Source: Myxococcus xanthus
Lineage (GTDB): Bacteria > Myxococcota > Myxococcia > Myxococcales > Myxococcaceae
Direction: 5' to 3'
DNA: 64,000 nucleotides
NCBI RefSeq assembly: GCF_900106535.1
Contig: NZ_FNOH01000007.1
Location: 372,001 to 436,000, forward strand
Numbering within the stretch: position 1 is the first letter of the stretch; every line of letters begins with the position of its first letter. Both the position numbers and the translations under genes were made by a program. The notes beneath the pieces were generated by a model. The model saw nothing but the letters and a program-made list of their open reading frames with translations, was not told the origin of the DNA and did no database searches. Shown here in pieces: positions 15,509 to 27,528 of the stretch.

Positions 15509-17299
15509 CTACCAGCTCGCTTCGGGCATGGGGGCGTAGAGCTCGCCGCGCGTGCCCTCGAAGAGGCCCATGCGCGCGCCCACGGCGTACACCTGGCGCA
15601 CGCCGGCCACCAGGGTGGTCCAGGGGGACAGGACACTGATGGAGGTGGCGTCGTCCTCGCTGTTGTCACCCGTCTGGCCCAGCAGTTCGGAGAGGAGCGC
15701 GGACGCGGGCTTCTTGCGCGGGTACACCTCCACGTTGACGCGGGCGTCGGCCGGCAGCTTCGCGGCCTCCTTCGCCAGCTCGAGCGCCTTCGGGTAGCCG
15801 CCCAGTGCATCCACCAGCCCATGCGCCAGGGCGTCCTCGCCCGTCCACACGCGGCCCTTGGCCAGCGACTGCAGCTTCTCCAGCGGGAGCTTCCGGCTGG
15901 CCGCCGCGCGCGTCGTGAAGTCCGCGTAGATGCGGTCCAGCGACGCGTCCATGCGGGCCTGCTGCTCCGGCGTGTAGTCCGCGTCCGAGCCGAACATCTC
16001 CGCGTTCTTCCCCGCGGCCACGCTGTCGAAATTCACCCCCAGCTTCTCCCAGAAGCCCGCCGTGACGAACTTGCCCGCGTACACGCCGATGCTGCCGGTG
16101 AGCGTGCCCGGATGCGCGACGATGCGGTCCGCCTCCATGGCGACGAAGTAGCCACCGCTGGCGGCGTAGCTGCCCATGGTGACGATGACGGGCTTGCCCG
16201 CCTCCTTCGCGCGCTGCACCTCGCGGCGGACGGTGTCACTGGCCACGTAGCTGCCGCCCGGGCTGTCCACGCGGAAGACAATGGCCTTCACGCGCGAGTC
16301 CTCGGTGGCCTTGCGCAGCGCCGCGGCGACGCTCTCCGCGCCCATGGACTGTCCGCCCGACAGCGGGTTGGACTGGTTCTTCCCGCGCATCACCTCGCCC
16401 ACGCCGTACACCAGGGCAATGGTGTTGCCGGACACGTTTGGCTTGCCAGCGCGCTCCAGGTACTTCTTCACATAGAGAAAGCGCGCGCCCTCGCCGGCCT
16501 GCTCCTTCAGCCCGCCGAGCACCTCGTCCCGGTAGCGCAGGCCCGTCACCAGCTTCGCCTCCATCGCCTCCTGGGCCATCAGCGGCGCCTTGTCGATGAG
16601 GCCGCGCACGACGTCCTCCGTCAGCCCGCGGTCCTCGGCGATGCCGCGCACAATCTGGCCGAAGAGGCTGTTCGTGAAGCCCTCGGTGGCCTCGCGGTGC
16701 GGCGCGGTGAAGTCCTGCTCCGTGTAGGAGTTGATGGCGTTCTTGTACTCGTAGCGGGCGAAGTAGCGCGGCGTCACGCCCAGCCTGGTGAAGGCCTCGC
16801 GCGCGAAGGGCAGCTCGAAGGCGAGCCCGTTGATGTTCACGTCGCCCGACGGCTGGATGTAGATTTCGTCGAAGGCGGACGCCAGGTAGTAGCCCAGCGT
16901 GCTGTTGCCCAGCTCGCCGAAGGAGTCGGAGTACGCCACCGCCTTCTTGCCCTTGGCGCGGAAGGCCTTCACCGCGTCGCGCAGCTCCTGCGTGGCGGCC
17001 GGCGTCCCCGGATGGCCGATGCGCACCAGCAGGGACTTCACGCGCGCGTCGTCTCCGGCCTTCTCCAGCGCCTCCACCACGTCACGCACCGTGGTGGGTT
17101 CCTCGCCAAAGGCCCCCATCAGCGACTCCCCTCCCCCGTGCTCCGACAGCGGGTCTTCCAGGTCCAGCTCGAGCACGAGGTTGGAGGGCACCCCGGGCTT
17201 GCTCGCGGACGCGAGCAGCATCAGGCCCACGAGGCCCACCACGAAGAGGACAGACAGCGCGCCCACGAAGGCCAGCGCGCCGATGAAGAATCGTTTCAT
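15509..17299 (-). CDS. sppA: Signal peptide peptidase SppA, 67K type
   Basis: The 596-residue membrane-bound serine protease degrades leftover signal peptides. The N-terminal segment FFIGALAFVGALSVLFVVGLVGLM anchors it in the inner membrane. Two SppA domains follow. The catalytic lysine is in RYEYKNAINSY of the first domain (E. coli Lys209 position). The nucleophile serine is in GSYAASGGYF of the second, followed by HPGTLTGSIGV. Length matches the E. coli form (618). MKRFF at 17299 has a GGAGT site; the longer frame upstream is non-coding. Confidence 0.94.
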   Translation of the reverse strand: MKRFFIGALAFVGALSVLFVVGLVGLMLLASASKPGVPSNLVLELDLEDPLSEHGGGESLMGAFGEEPTTVRDVVEALEKAGDDARVKSLLVRIGHPGTPAATQELRDAVKAFRAKGKKAVAYSDSFGELGNSTLGYYLASAFDEIYIQPSGDVNINGLAFELPFAREAFTRLGVTPRYFARYEYKNAINSYTEQDFTAPHREATEGFTNSLFGQIVRGIAEDRGLTEDVVRGLIDKAPLMAQEAMEAKLVTGLRYRDEVLGGLKEQAGEGARFLYVKKYLERAGKPNVSGNTIALVYGVGEVMRGKNQSNPLSGGQSMGAESVAAALRKATEDSRVKAIVFRVDSPGGSYVASDTVRREVQRAKEAGKPVIVTMGSYAASGGYFVAMEADRIVAHPGTLTGSIGVYAGKFVTAGFWEKLGVNFDSVAAGKNAEMFGSDADYTPEQQARMDASLDRIYADFTTRAAASRKLPLEKLQSLAKGRVWTGEDALAHGLVDALGGYPKALELAKEAAKLPADARVNVEVYPRKKPASALLSELLGQTGDNSEDDATSISVLSPWTTLVAGVRQVYAVGARMGLFEGTRGELYAPMPEASW

Positions 17300-17597
17300 C
17301 CGAAGGGACTCCTGATGCCCGGGAGAGACAGGGTACGGCCCTGGCAAGGCGTGCTTACTACTAACGCGCGCGGGCGACGATGCTTGCGCGTCCCCGTGCT
17401 TTCCCCGCGTGACGGTACGCCCGCGGCCGGGCCGGGGATGGCCACCACAGGCCCTCGTCGAGCGGCGGAGGAGGCACGGCGGGCCGTGGCTGTCACGTCG
17501 GCGACGCCGGGTTGCTCGGAGTGCCACCGTCCGGGATGGCCTGGGGGACATCTCGGGTTAGAAGCCGGTGCACTCCCAGACGACCCGCGAGGACCGC

Positions 17598-20429
<2,832 letters not shown>

Positions 20430-20460
20430 CGCCGTAGCCCGTCACCCCTGTGAGGGAATC

Positions 20461-20497
20461 AAGCCCCGCGGTGCCCGAGTGGCGCCGCGGGGCTTTT
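20461..20497. terminator. Rho-independent terminator between convergent genes
   Basis: AAGCCCCGCGG (20461-20471) pairs with CCGCGGGGCTT (20485-20495), loop of 13 bases, and is followed by TTTT and a short AT-rich run on the plus strand. It lies 31 bases behind the M16 peptidase gene and can also serve the opposing minus-strand gene. Confidence 0.8.
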
Positions 20498-20517
20498 GAT
20501 TGAGAGGCTGAACGGCT

Positions 20518-20880
20518 TCAACCCTTGCCGCGCACTGCTTGCCAGAGACTGCGGAAGAGGCCGCCAAAGGAGCCCTGCTTGCTGTCATCTGGAGGGATGG
20601 CGCCGGTTTCCAGTACGGCGACGTGGGCGCGCACCTGTTTGAACTGCGCATCTCGGATGCTTGGCTCGTTGGCTCTGACGTCCGCGTCTGAGAAGAAGTG
20701 CCAGAGGGAGTGAGGGATGCCGAGCAGTTCCTCAGAGGCCTTGATGCGGTCCTGGACCTTCTGCGCCTCGTCGTACCAAAGGCGCTGCTCTGCCTTTGTC
20801 TGGGCAGGCAGCTCCATGAGACGTCGGAGGTCCTGAGCGAGCTCACGTGGGCCGTAGGGGGGTGGGGATGAGGTATTCAT
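20518..20880 (-). CDS. Hypothetical soluble protein, charged
   Basis: The 120 residues start MNTSSPPPYGPRELAQDLRR and are rich in charged, helix-favouring sequence. No signal peptide or membrane span. Phrases such as LWYDEAQKVQDRIKASEELLGIPHS and VRAHVAVLETGAI are not assigned to a family here. The next minus-strand gene is only 38 bases upstream, so it is probably the last gene of the MFS-hydrolase operon. Confidence 0.7.
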   Translation of the reverse strand: MNTSSPPPYGPRELAQDLRRLMELPAQTKAEQRLWYDEAQKVQDRIKASEELLGIPHSLWHFFSDADVRANEPSIRDAQFKQVRAHVAVLETGAIPPDDSKQGSFGGLFRSLWQAVRGKG

Positions 20881-20918
20881 GAGAGGCGACCCCGTGTGTA
20901 CGCGCCCTCCCCTCCCCT

Positions 20919-21698
20919 TCAACGCGGCGGCAGTGTGGCGAGGAATGCATCCAGCGCGGCGTTGAAGCGCTCCGGTGCATCCATCATCAGCCAATGGCTG
21001 ACACCTGAGAACACGGTGTGCGGCGTGCCCGGGTACAGGAGGTGGTAGGCATTGGGCTGGATGAAGGCATCCACGACGAGCGTGTGGAGAGGGCCCTTGT
21101 AGCGTTCCAGCACACGGTCCGAATTGAACGTGAGCATGCTCTCCAGCGCCCCGACCACCACCTCGCGCGGCGTGGCATGCAGCCAGCGCATCACCGACTC
21201 GTGCGTGTGTGGCTTCGCGTTCTGGAGGATGGGCGTGAACCATGCGTCCATGAAGGCGCGGTAGGACTCGGGACGTGTGCCTTCGTGGAAGCCTTGGAGC
21301 TGTTCGGGCGGAAGCGGCGGCATCGTCCCCGCGGCATCCACGATGACGAGCCCGGCCAGCCGTTCGGGCCAGCCACGGGCGTACTCCGCCGCGACGTAGC
21401 CGCCGAAGCTGTGGCCCACCAGGACGAAGCGCTCCAGGTCCAGGGCCGTGGCCACCGCGTGGATGTCATTGGCCATGTCCTCGGCGCCGTAGCGGCCCTG
21501 GGCGTCGAGGCCCGAGTCGCCCATGCCACGCAGGTCGAACGACACGGAGCGCTGCTTCAAATGTGCTTGCTGCGCGGCCCATTGCTCACGCCGGGAGGCG
21601 TTGCTGTGGACGAAGACGATGGGGAGTCCACCATTGCCAGTGTCGGTGACTGCGAGCTGGCCCGTGGGTCCCTGGACGGTACGCGAGGTGGAAGTCAT
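20919..21698 (-). CDS. Alpha/beta hydrolase
   Basis: The 259-residue protein has the classical fold markers: the oxyanion region VFVHSNASRREQW, the nucleophile elbow GHSFGG, an aspartate-bearing LHTLVVDAF strand, and the histidine in SGVSHWLMMDAPERF. No signal peptide is seen, so it is cytoplasmic. Substrate unknown. Its ATG overlaps the stop of the upstream MFS transporter gene (ATGA), so the pair is co-translated and may handle the same compound. Confidence 0.9.
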   Translation of the reverse strand: MTSTSRTVQGPTGQLAVTDTGNGGLPIVFVHSNASRREQWAAQQAHLKQRSVSFDLRGMGDSGLDAQGRYGAEDMANDIHAVATALDLERFVLVGHSFGGYVAAEYARGWPERLAGLVIVDAAGTMPPLPPEQLQGFHEGTRPESYRAFMDAWFTPILQNAKPHTHESVMRWLHATPREVVVGALESMLTFNSDRVLERYKGPLHTLVVDAFIQPNAYHLLYPGTPHTVFSGVSHWLMMDAPERFNAALDAFLATLPPR

Positions 21699-22957
21699 GG
21701 CGCGGAGGACGATGACACGATTCGCGGCCCGTGCGCTTGGGCACCCTCCCCTGCCTCCTGCTGGCGCGTGCGCGCCCGGAGCCCGAAGAACGCGGCGAGC
21801 CACGCAAGCAGTGCCATGGCGGTCATGACCCCGGCCATGGGCATCGCGGTGCCATTGTTGAACGTGCTCACGGCCCACGACGCGCCGGCCGCCGCGGTGA
21901 ACTGGAGCGCGCCCAGCGCGGCCGACGCCATGCCCGCGCGCGTGGCATGCCGCTCCAGCGCAATCGCAGCCGCGTTGGGTCCCACCAGGCCCATGGCCGA
22001 CACGAAGAAGAACAGCGTGACGGCGATGCCCCACAGGCCCATGAAGCCGGTCCACGCCACCGCCAGCACGGCCACCGCCGCGACGACGCACAGGCTCAAT
22101 GCCAGACGCAGCAGCCGGTGCAGCGGCAGGTGTGTCACCAGCTTGCGGTTGAGCTGCGCCACCGCAATCAACCCCATTGCATTGACGCCGAAGAACCAGC
22201 CGAAGTGCTCCTCCGGAATGCCATACAGCGAGATGAACACGAACGGCGAGCCCGCGATGTACGCGAACATGCCCGCCTGCGCGAAGCCTCCAGCCAGTGC
22301 GGGGCCCACGAAGTCCGGGTCCTTCATCAATGCGCCCATCCGGGAGCGCATCGACTGCGCCCCCACGTGCGGCGGCGCCGTCTCCGGCAGCGACTTCAGC
22401 ACGAAGGCCAGCGCCACCGCGCCCACCGCCGCCAGCACCACGAAGATGGCCCGCCATCCCGAGTACTGGAGCACCATTCCGCCCAGCAGCGGCGCGAGGA
22501 TGGGCGCCACGCCCATGACCAGCATCAGCCGCGACATCGTCCGCGCGGCGTTGGCGCCGGACCACAAGTCGCGCACCACGGCGCGTGGAACGACCAATGC
22601 CACCGAGCCACCGAGCGCCTGCACGAAGCGCATGGCCACCAGCATGGACGCCGACGGTGCCAGCGCGCAGCCGAGCGAGCCCAGGACGTACAGCGCCAGG
22701 CCCGCGTAGAGCGGACGCGTGCGCCCGAAGCGGTCGATGAGCGGGCCCGTGAAGAGCTGGCCCAGCGCCAATCCCGCGAAGCACGACGCGAGCGTGAGCT
22801 GGATGGCGGGCGCGGTGGATTGCAGGTCCTCCGCGATGCGCGGGAGTGCCGGCAGATACATGTCGATGGAGAGCGGTGCGAACGCTGTCAGCGTTCCCAG
22901 CAGCAACTCGAGGCCGAGTGTGCCCTTCTCAATGGACTGGGTCGAAGGCGTGGTCAT
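21695..22957 (-). CDS. Bcr/CflA family multidrug MFS exporter
   Basis: The 420 residues form about twelve membrane segments. The signature motifs are the family D1 region TAFAPLSIDMYLPALPRIAE, the loop 2-3 motif GPLIDRFGRTRPLYAG, and the motif C-like APILAPLLGG stretch in TM5. Members export drugs by proton antiport. MTTPSTQSIEK at 22957 is the likely start; the longer frame adds a non-hydrophobic leader. The alpha/beta hydrolase gene overlaps its stop. Confidence 0.92.
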   Translation of the reverse strand: MTTPSTQSIEKGTLGLELLLGTLTAFAPLSIDMYLPALPRIAEDLQSTAPAIQLTLASCFAGLALGQLFTGPLIDRFGRTRPLYAGLALYVLGSLGCALAPSASMLVAMRFVQALGGSVALVVPRAVVRDLWSGANAARTMSRLMLVMGVAPILAPLLGGMVLQYSGWRAIFVVLAAVGAVALAFVLKSLPETAPPHVGAQSMRSRMGALMKDPDFVGPALAGGFAQAGMFAYIAGSPFVFISLYGIPEEHFGWFFGVNAMGLIAVAQLNRKLVTHLPLHRLLRLALSLCVVAAVAVLAVAWTGFMGLWGIAVTLFFFVSAMGLVGPNAAAIALERHATRAGMASAALGALQFTAAAGASWAVSTFNNGTAMPMAGVMTAMALLAWLAAFFGLRARTRQQEAGEGAQAHGPRIVSSSSAP

Positions 22958-23713
22958 GGACTCCCTGGGCCGAGGGCCGAGCCCCGGCGAATAACCGGCT
23001 TCCGGCCTCCGCACCGTGAATGTGCCGCGCACCCAGAAGCACGGTTGCTGGAAGGGAACGCCATGGCTGTACACACCACCGGCGAGCAGCCTCGTGGGCC
23101 TCCATCGGCATGTCAGACCCCCGGGTTATTCCTTTTCCCGTCGCGCACACGAAGGTGTCGGGCCCTGGCGGCCCGAGCTTGATTTCGCCACTGCGCCCTC
23201 ACCGCACGGAGCGAGTCCACCCACCCGTGTACGCGACACCCGATTCCCCCGCGCGCGGCGGAGATGTGACGTCGCGCGCGGGGGAAAAGCGCGGTGCCAG
23301 GGCCATGGGGGCCAGGGGCCGCGCCAGCGTGGGGCGGGCCTTCGGGTCCGTTGAGCGGGGAGGTGCCGTCAACCCGGGGGGGCGGGCGGTGCCATTCCTT
23401 TCTCCCCACGCGACGATTTGGTTTTTTGCCGCCCGGGACGGGGGGCGCGGTCCGGCTCGAAAGCCGGGCCCGACCTTCCGCCAGGTGGCCGGTGCGCGCG
23501 AGGCAGACAGCGCCTCAACCCCTCCCACTGCCTGCCTCGCGCGCTTCCGTAAATTCTCGAACGAGGGCAGGGCAGGGCGCTCGCTCCATCGGGCGCCCTC
23601 CCGCTCTCGAAGGGCCTTTGCTTGCCAAGGGCCCGGGTTGGGCGCCATACGAAGGCGCGAAACGGCGGCGGGGCAGGTCAGCCTGCCCGCGTCGCCCGCG
23701 ACCTTCGTGAGAC
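22958..23713. repeat. Gene-free 756-base region with two strong inverted repeats
   Basis: No reading frame here shows the codon bias of neighbouring genes. Two large hairpins stand out. The first has perfect 12-base arms at 23246-23257 and 23273-23284 with a 15-base loop. The second has 17-base arms with one mismatch at 23494-23510 and 23528-23544. A smaller one is AGGGCGC with GCGCCCT near 23575. They lie between the MFS gene and mnmG. The region may hold the mnmG promoter, but no clear -35/-10 pair was found. Confidence 0.5.
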
Positions 23714-25561
23714 ATGGGACTCCGGTACGACGTCATCGTGGTGGGACTGGGCCATGCGGGCAGTGAGGCGGCGCTCGCCTGCGCGCGGATGGGATTGGCC
23801 ACGTTGGGCCTGACGCTGAAGCGCGAGCGCTCGGCGGTGTTGAGCTGCAACCCGGCGGTGGGTGGCACGGCCAAGGGCCACCTGGTGCGTGAGCTGGACG
23901 CGCTCGGCGGGGAGATGGGGCGCGCGGCCGACCAGGTGGGCACGCACTTCAAGACGCTGAATGCCTCCAAGGGGCCGGCGGTGCAGGCCTCGCGCCTGCT
24001 CTGCGACCGGGATGCCTACGCGGTCGGCATGCAGGCGGTGCTCTTCTCGCAGCCGAACCTCACGGTGCGCGAGGGCGAAGTCGCCGCGCTGGTGGCTGGC
24101 GGAGGCCGGGTGGAGGGCGTGGTGTTGGGGGACGGCACGCAGGTGTCCGCCTCCGCGGTGCTGCTCACCACGGGGACCTTCCTCCAGGCGCTGATGCACG
24201 TGGGCGAGCAGAAGGAAGTCGGCGGCCGTCTGGGGGACGACGCGGCGCGCGGGCTGTCGGAGTCGCTGCGCGCGCTGGGCTTCACCCTGGGCCGCTTCAA
24301 GACGGGCACGCCGGCGCGGCTGGCGCGCGCGAGCATCGACTGGGACGCGCTGGAGCCGCAGCCGGGGGACACCCGCGTGCGGCCTTTCTCCTGGCGCACC
24401 AAGGTGGAAGGGGAGGGCGGGATGCCGTTTCCCCGTCAGCCCTCGGTGACGTGCGCGCTCACGGAGACGACGCCGCGCACGCACGCGGTGCTGCGCGACA
24501 ACCTGCACCGCTCGCCGCTGTACCAGGGGGACATCGTCGGCCGGGGGCCGCGCTACTGCCCGTCACTGGAGGACAAGGTGGTGCGCTTCGCCTCGCGCGA
24601 GAGGCACCAGGTGTTCCTGGAGCCGGAGGGGCCCACGTCGCCGCTGGTGTACCCGGCGGGCCTGTCCACGAGCCTGCCGGCGGACGTGCAGCTCACCTTC
24701 CTGCACACCATCCGGGGCCTGGAGCAGGTGGAGGTGGTCCGCTTCGGCTACGCGGTGGAGTACGACTACGCGCCGCCCACACAGCTCAAGGCCACGCTGG
24801 AGACGAAGGCCATTGCCGGCCTGTACTTCGCGGGGCAGCTCAACGGCACCTCGGGCTACGAGGAGGCCGCCTTCCAGGGCCTGTGGGCCGGCATCAACGC
24901 GGCGCTCCAGTTGAAGGGCGAGCCGCCGCTCCTGCCGGGCCGCGACGAGGCCCACGGCGCGGTGCTGGTGGATGACCTGGTGACCAAGGGCGTGGACGAG
25001 CCGTTCCGCATGTTCACCAGCCGCTCCGAGCATCGGCTGAAGCTGCGCGAGGGCAACGCGGACCTGCGACTGGCCCGTCACGGGCACCGGGTGGGGCTGC
25101 TGCCGCGCGAGGCCTTGGAGCGGGTCGAGGCGCGAGGCCGCGCGGTGACAGAGGAGGTGGCTCGGCTGAAGCGCACCGGGCTGGCGGCGCGGCTGCGGCG
25201 GCCGGAGGTGACGTACGCGCAGTTGGGCGAAGGCCGCGAGGACTGGCCCGTGCTGTCACCCGACGTCGCCGAGGAGGTGGAGGTCGAGGTGAAGTACGAG
25301 GGCTACGTGGCCCAGGCCGCGAGGGCAGCGGCGCGCGAGGCCGAGTCCACGGACCGGTGGCGGATTCCGGAGGGCTATTGCTTCCATGAGGTGCGGGGTC
25401 TGAGTTCGGAGGCGGTGGAGAAGCTGACCGCGCATCGGCCCGGGACGGTGGGACAGGCTCGCCGGATTCCGGGGCTGACGCCCGCCGCAGTGTCGCTGCT
25501 GCTGGTGGCGCTCAAGCGCGGAACAGAGGCCCCCGCAGTCTGCGCTCAGCCCGAGGATTGA
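23714..25561 (+). CDS. mnmG: tRNA uridine modification enzyme MnmG (GidA)
   Basis: The 615-residue FAD enzyme works with MnmE on U34 of tRNA. The Rossmann motif VVGLGHAGSEAALA is at the N terminus, then the family sequences LSCNPAVGGTAKGHLVRELDALGG, GRFKTGTPARL, and the C-terminal tRNA-binding helical domain with GLSSEAVEKLTAHRPGTVGQARRIPGLTPAA. Length is typical (about 620). Its stop is 98 bases before rsmG, the usual order beside origins, and the gap holds DnaA boxes. Confidence 0.97.
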   Translation: MGLRYDVIVVGLGHAGSEAALACARMGLATLGLTLKRERSAVLSCNPAVGGTAKGHLVRELDALGGEMGRAADQVGTHFKTLNASKGPAVQASRLLCDRDAYAVGMQAVLFSQPNLTVREGEVAALVAGGGRVEGVVLGDGTQVSASAVLLTTGTFLQALMHVGEQKEVGGRLGDDAARGLSESLRALGFTLGRFKTGTPARLARASIDWDALEPQPGDTRVRPFSWRTKVEGEGGMPFPRQPSVTCALTETTPRTHAVLRDNLHRSPLYQGDIVGRGPRYCPSLEDKVVRFASRERHQVFLEPEGPTSPLVYPAGLSTSLPADVQLTFLHTIRGLEQVEVVRFGYAVEYDYAPPTQLKATLETKAIAGLYFAGQLNGTSGYEEAAFQGLWAGINAALQLKGEPPLLPGRDEAHGAVLVDDLVTKGVDEPFRMFTSRSEHRLKLREGNADLRLARHGHRVGLLPREALERVEARGRAVTEEVARLKRTGLAARLRRPEVTYAQLGEGREDWPVLSPDVAEEVEVEVKYEGYVAQAARAAAREAESTDRWRIPEGYCFHEVRGLSSEAVEKLTAHRPGTVGQARRIPGLTPAAVSLLLVALKRGTEAPAVCAQPED

Positions 25562-25574
25562 TCAAATAAGGGGC

Positions 25575-25667
25575 TGTGGACAACGTGTGGGAAACTTTAG
25601 GGCGTGCTGTCTCCTGAATGATTCCAGTGGGTTGTAGGTAGGTTTGACGTGGAGGGCTTGTGGATAA
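25575..25667. promoter_or_regulatory. DnaA boxes between mnmG and rsmG
   Basis: TGTGGATAA at 25659-25667 is the exact complement of the consensus DnaA box TTATCCACA and covers the rsmG start codon. TGTGGACAA at 25575-25583 has one mismatch and TGTGGGAAA at 25586-25594 has two, all in the same orientation. The gap is AT-richer than its surroundings (ATCAAATAAGG). It may be a second origin segment, as in bacteria with oriC next to gidA, or a DnaA-controlled promoter. Confidence 0.6.
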
Positions 25668-26313
25668 CGCGCGGTTCGAGGATCAGCTCGCGGCGGGGTG
25701 CCGGGCGCTGGGAGTGACGGTGGCGGCGGACCTGGGGCCGCGGCTCCAGCGGTTGATGAGCGAGCTGCTCAAGTGGAACGCGAAGGTGAACCTCACGGCG
25801 ATTACGGCGCCGGAGGAGGTGCTGGAAAAGCACTTCCTGGATTCGCTCGCGGTGTTGCCGGAGGTGACGGGCGCGGCGACGTTGCTGGACCTGGGCGCGG
25901 GCGCGGGCTTCCCGGGTCTGCCATTGAAGCTCGCGCTGCCCGCGCTGGGCGTCACGCTGGTGGACACGGTGGGCAAGAAGGTCGCGTTCATCAAGGCCGC
26001 GGCGGCGAGCCTGGGGTTGCAGGGTGTGCGCGGTTTGCACGCGCGTGCAGAAGGCCAGCCGGAGACGGAAGGGATTCCGCGCGCCGAGGTGCTGATTGCG
26101 CGCGCCTTCATGGACCTGCCGGATTGGCTCGCGCTGGCGCCCGCGTATGTGGAGCCGGGCGGACGTGTGGTGGCGATGCTCGGCAAGCCGCAGACGGACG
26201 CGGAGCTGGCGGCGCGCGCGGCGGAGCGGCAACTGCGCGTCGTCTCCGCGCGGGCGTACCGGCTGCCGTTCTCTGGCGCCGAGCGCCAGGTGGCGGTGTT
26301 CGCCAAGGAGTAG
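25660..26313 (+). CDS. rsmG: 16S rRNA m7G527 methyltransferase RsmG
   Basis: The 217-residue SAM-dependent enzyme methylates G527 of 16S rRNA. The SAM-binding loop LLDLGAGAGFPGLPLKLA and the preceding LLKWNAKVNLTAI and EEVLEKHFLDSL are diagnostic. It starts at GTG 25660 inside a consensus DnaA box, so DnaA binding could interfere with its expression. It follows mnmG and precedes, at about 10 kb, parA-parB. Confidence 0.96.
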   Translation: MDNARFEDQLAAGCRALGVTVAADLGPRLQRLMSELLKWNAKVNLTAITAPEEVLEKHFLDSLAVLPEVTGAATLLDLGAGAGFPGLPLKLALPALGVTLVDTVGKKVAFIKAAAASLGLQGVRGLHARAEGQPETEGIPRAEVLIARAFMDLPDWLALAPAYVEPGGRVVAMLGKPQTDAELAARAAERQLRVVSARAYRLPFSGAERQVAVFAKE

Positions 26314-26493
26314 GGGAGGGGAGTGCCGCCGTGCGCGCCGGCCCGTGGGTGATTCCGGGCGGTGTGACACGGCGGTGTTTCCTCCCGGGGATGCACGGCG
26401 ATGCTGAGTGACTTCAGCAGCGCGCATCCCGGCGGCAGGGAAGGGTGGCGCGAGCCAGGGGCCTCGTTAGGTTTCACGGCGGAGGTGCCACGC

Positions 26494-27150
26494 ATGCAGC
26501 CGCTTCCGACGGACCGTCCACGCGCCTGGTTGTTCGAGCGTCACGCTCACGCCGTCACGTTGAAAGCCTCGCGCTCCAGCTTCGAGCGCCAGTGGGGCCC
26601 TCCACATTGCGTGGTGACTCGCGATGACGGCCGCTTCCAGGAGGCGCACTGGGGTTGGCGCAGCGAGTGTGGGCTCGAGTTGGTGGTCGTCTCGATGCGA
26701 GAGGCCGACCGGTTCCACGTCTTCATCGAACCCCTGGAAGTCGACCACGCCCTGGCCCACCTGGGGTTGAAGGACGAGGTCGTGGAATGGCGAGCGGACG
26801 CGGGGTTCCCGCTTCCGCGTGAAGGCTGGGTTGTCACGCGCATGGATGAGACGGGCAATCGCTACGACGTCGCGCAGTCGCCCGAGCGCGCGCACGTGGC
26901 GTGCTTCGCGCGCATCCTCGAAGACCGTGCGCACAAGCAGTCGTACTACGTCGAGTTTCGCGGCACGCCAGCCGATGAGGACGCCGCGCGGAAGGACTGG
27001 GCCGTCATCCGTCAGGACGAGTACGGCAATCGTGCGGAGGTGGCTCGGCTTCAGTGTGAGCAGGGTGCTCGCGCATTCGCTGATGTCTACGAGGCGGACC
27101 CACGGCACAAGCAGACGTACTTCGTGGAGCCCGTGGCTCCGCGTTCGTGA
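26494..27150 (+). CDS. Hypothetical protein with two tandem repeats
   Basis: The 218-residue protein carries a duplicated segment of about 45 residues. Copy one reads GWVVTRMDETGNRYDVAQSP and ends HKQSYYVEF. Copy two reads DWAVIRQDEYGNRAEVARLQ and ends HKQTYFVEP. The pattern V-x-RxDExGN, a helix, then HKQ-x-Y-x-VE resembles short repeats found in many bacterial proteins of unknown role. No signal peptide. The ATG at 26494 (MQPLPTDRPR) is chosen because the region before it has weak codon bias; ATG 26401 is an alternative. Confidence 0.75.
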   Translation: MQPLPTDRPRAWLFERHAHAVTLKASRSSFERQWGPPHCVVTRDDGRFQEAHWGWRSECGLELVVVSMREADRFHVFIEPLEVDHALAHLGLKDEVVEWRADAGFPLPREGWVVTRMDETGNRYDVAQSPERAHVACFARILEDRAHKQSYYVEFRGTPADEDAARKDWAVIRQDEYGNRAEVARLQCEQGARAFADVYEADPRHKQTYFVEPVAPRS

Positions 27151-27528
27151 GTCCTGTTCGAGGGTGCGGGGTGGGCGTGTCGAACTGGCTGCGCGCACCT
27201 CGCGCCCCGCGTTGGCGTTGAACCGTCGATGTCGATCGGAGCAGCAGGCGCTTGCTCACAACGATGCAAGCGCATCATTCGTGCGTTCAGGGTGGCAGCG
27301 AGCGTTGCTGTATCGCGACAGATTCCTCCACGGGCAGCCCCAGTCAGAGCAGGCGCCGTACAGTCACCGGCGCGAGGACGTGTACGTCAACGAGCTGTCA
27401 CCGGCCTCCCACGTTCTGGCGTAGCTGTCGGCTTGGGTTCGCGGCTAGGGCACCGTGCATCCTCACAAGGACCTCTGTATGCGCTCGCGACAAGAGCACC
27501 GCGCGCTCTCCCGGTGCGGAGCAACTCC
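27151..27528. pseudogene. Intergenic region with a possible gene tail
   Basis: Within this 378-base gap a plus-strand frame from about 27305 to the TAG at 27424 has GC-biased third positions and reads LLYRDRFLHGQPQSEQAPYS then HRREDVYVNELSPASHVLA. No start codon or upstream domain belongs to it. It may be the 3' end of a decayed gene. The rest of the gap shows nothing recognisable. Confidence 0.25.

Noticed and set aside
23020..23766. 248-codon plus-strand frame before mnmG
   Set aside because: No ribosome binding site, Arg/Pro-rich product, and no match to third-position bias; the hairpins lie inside it.
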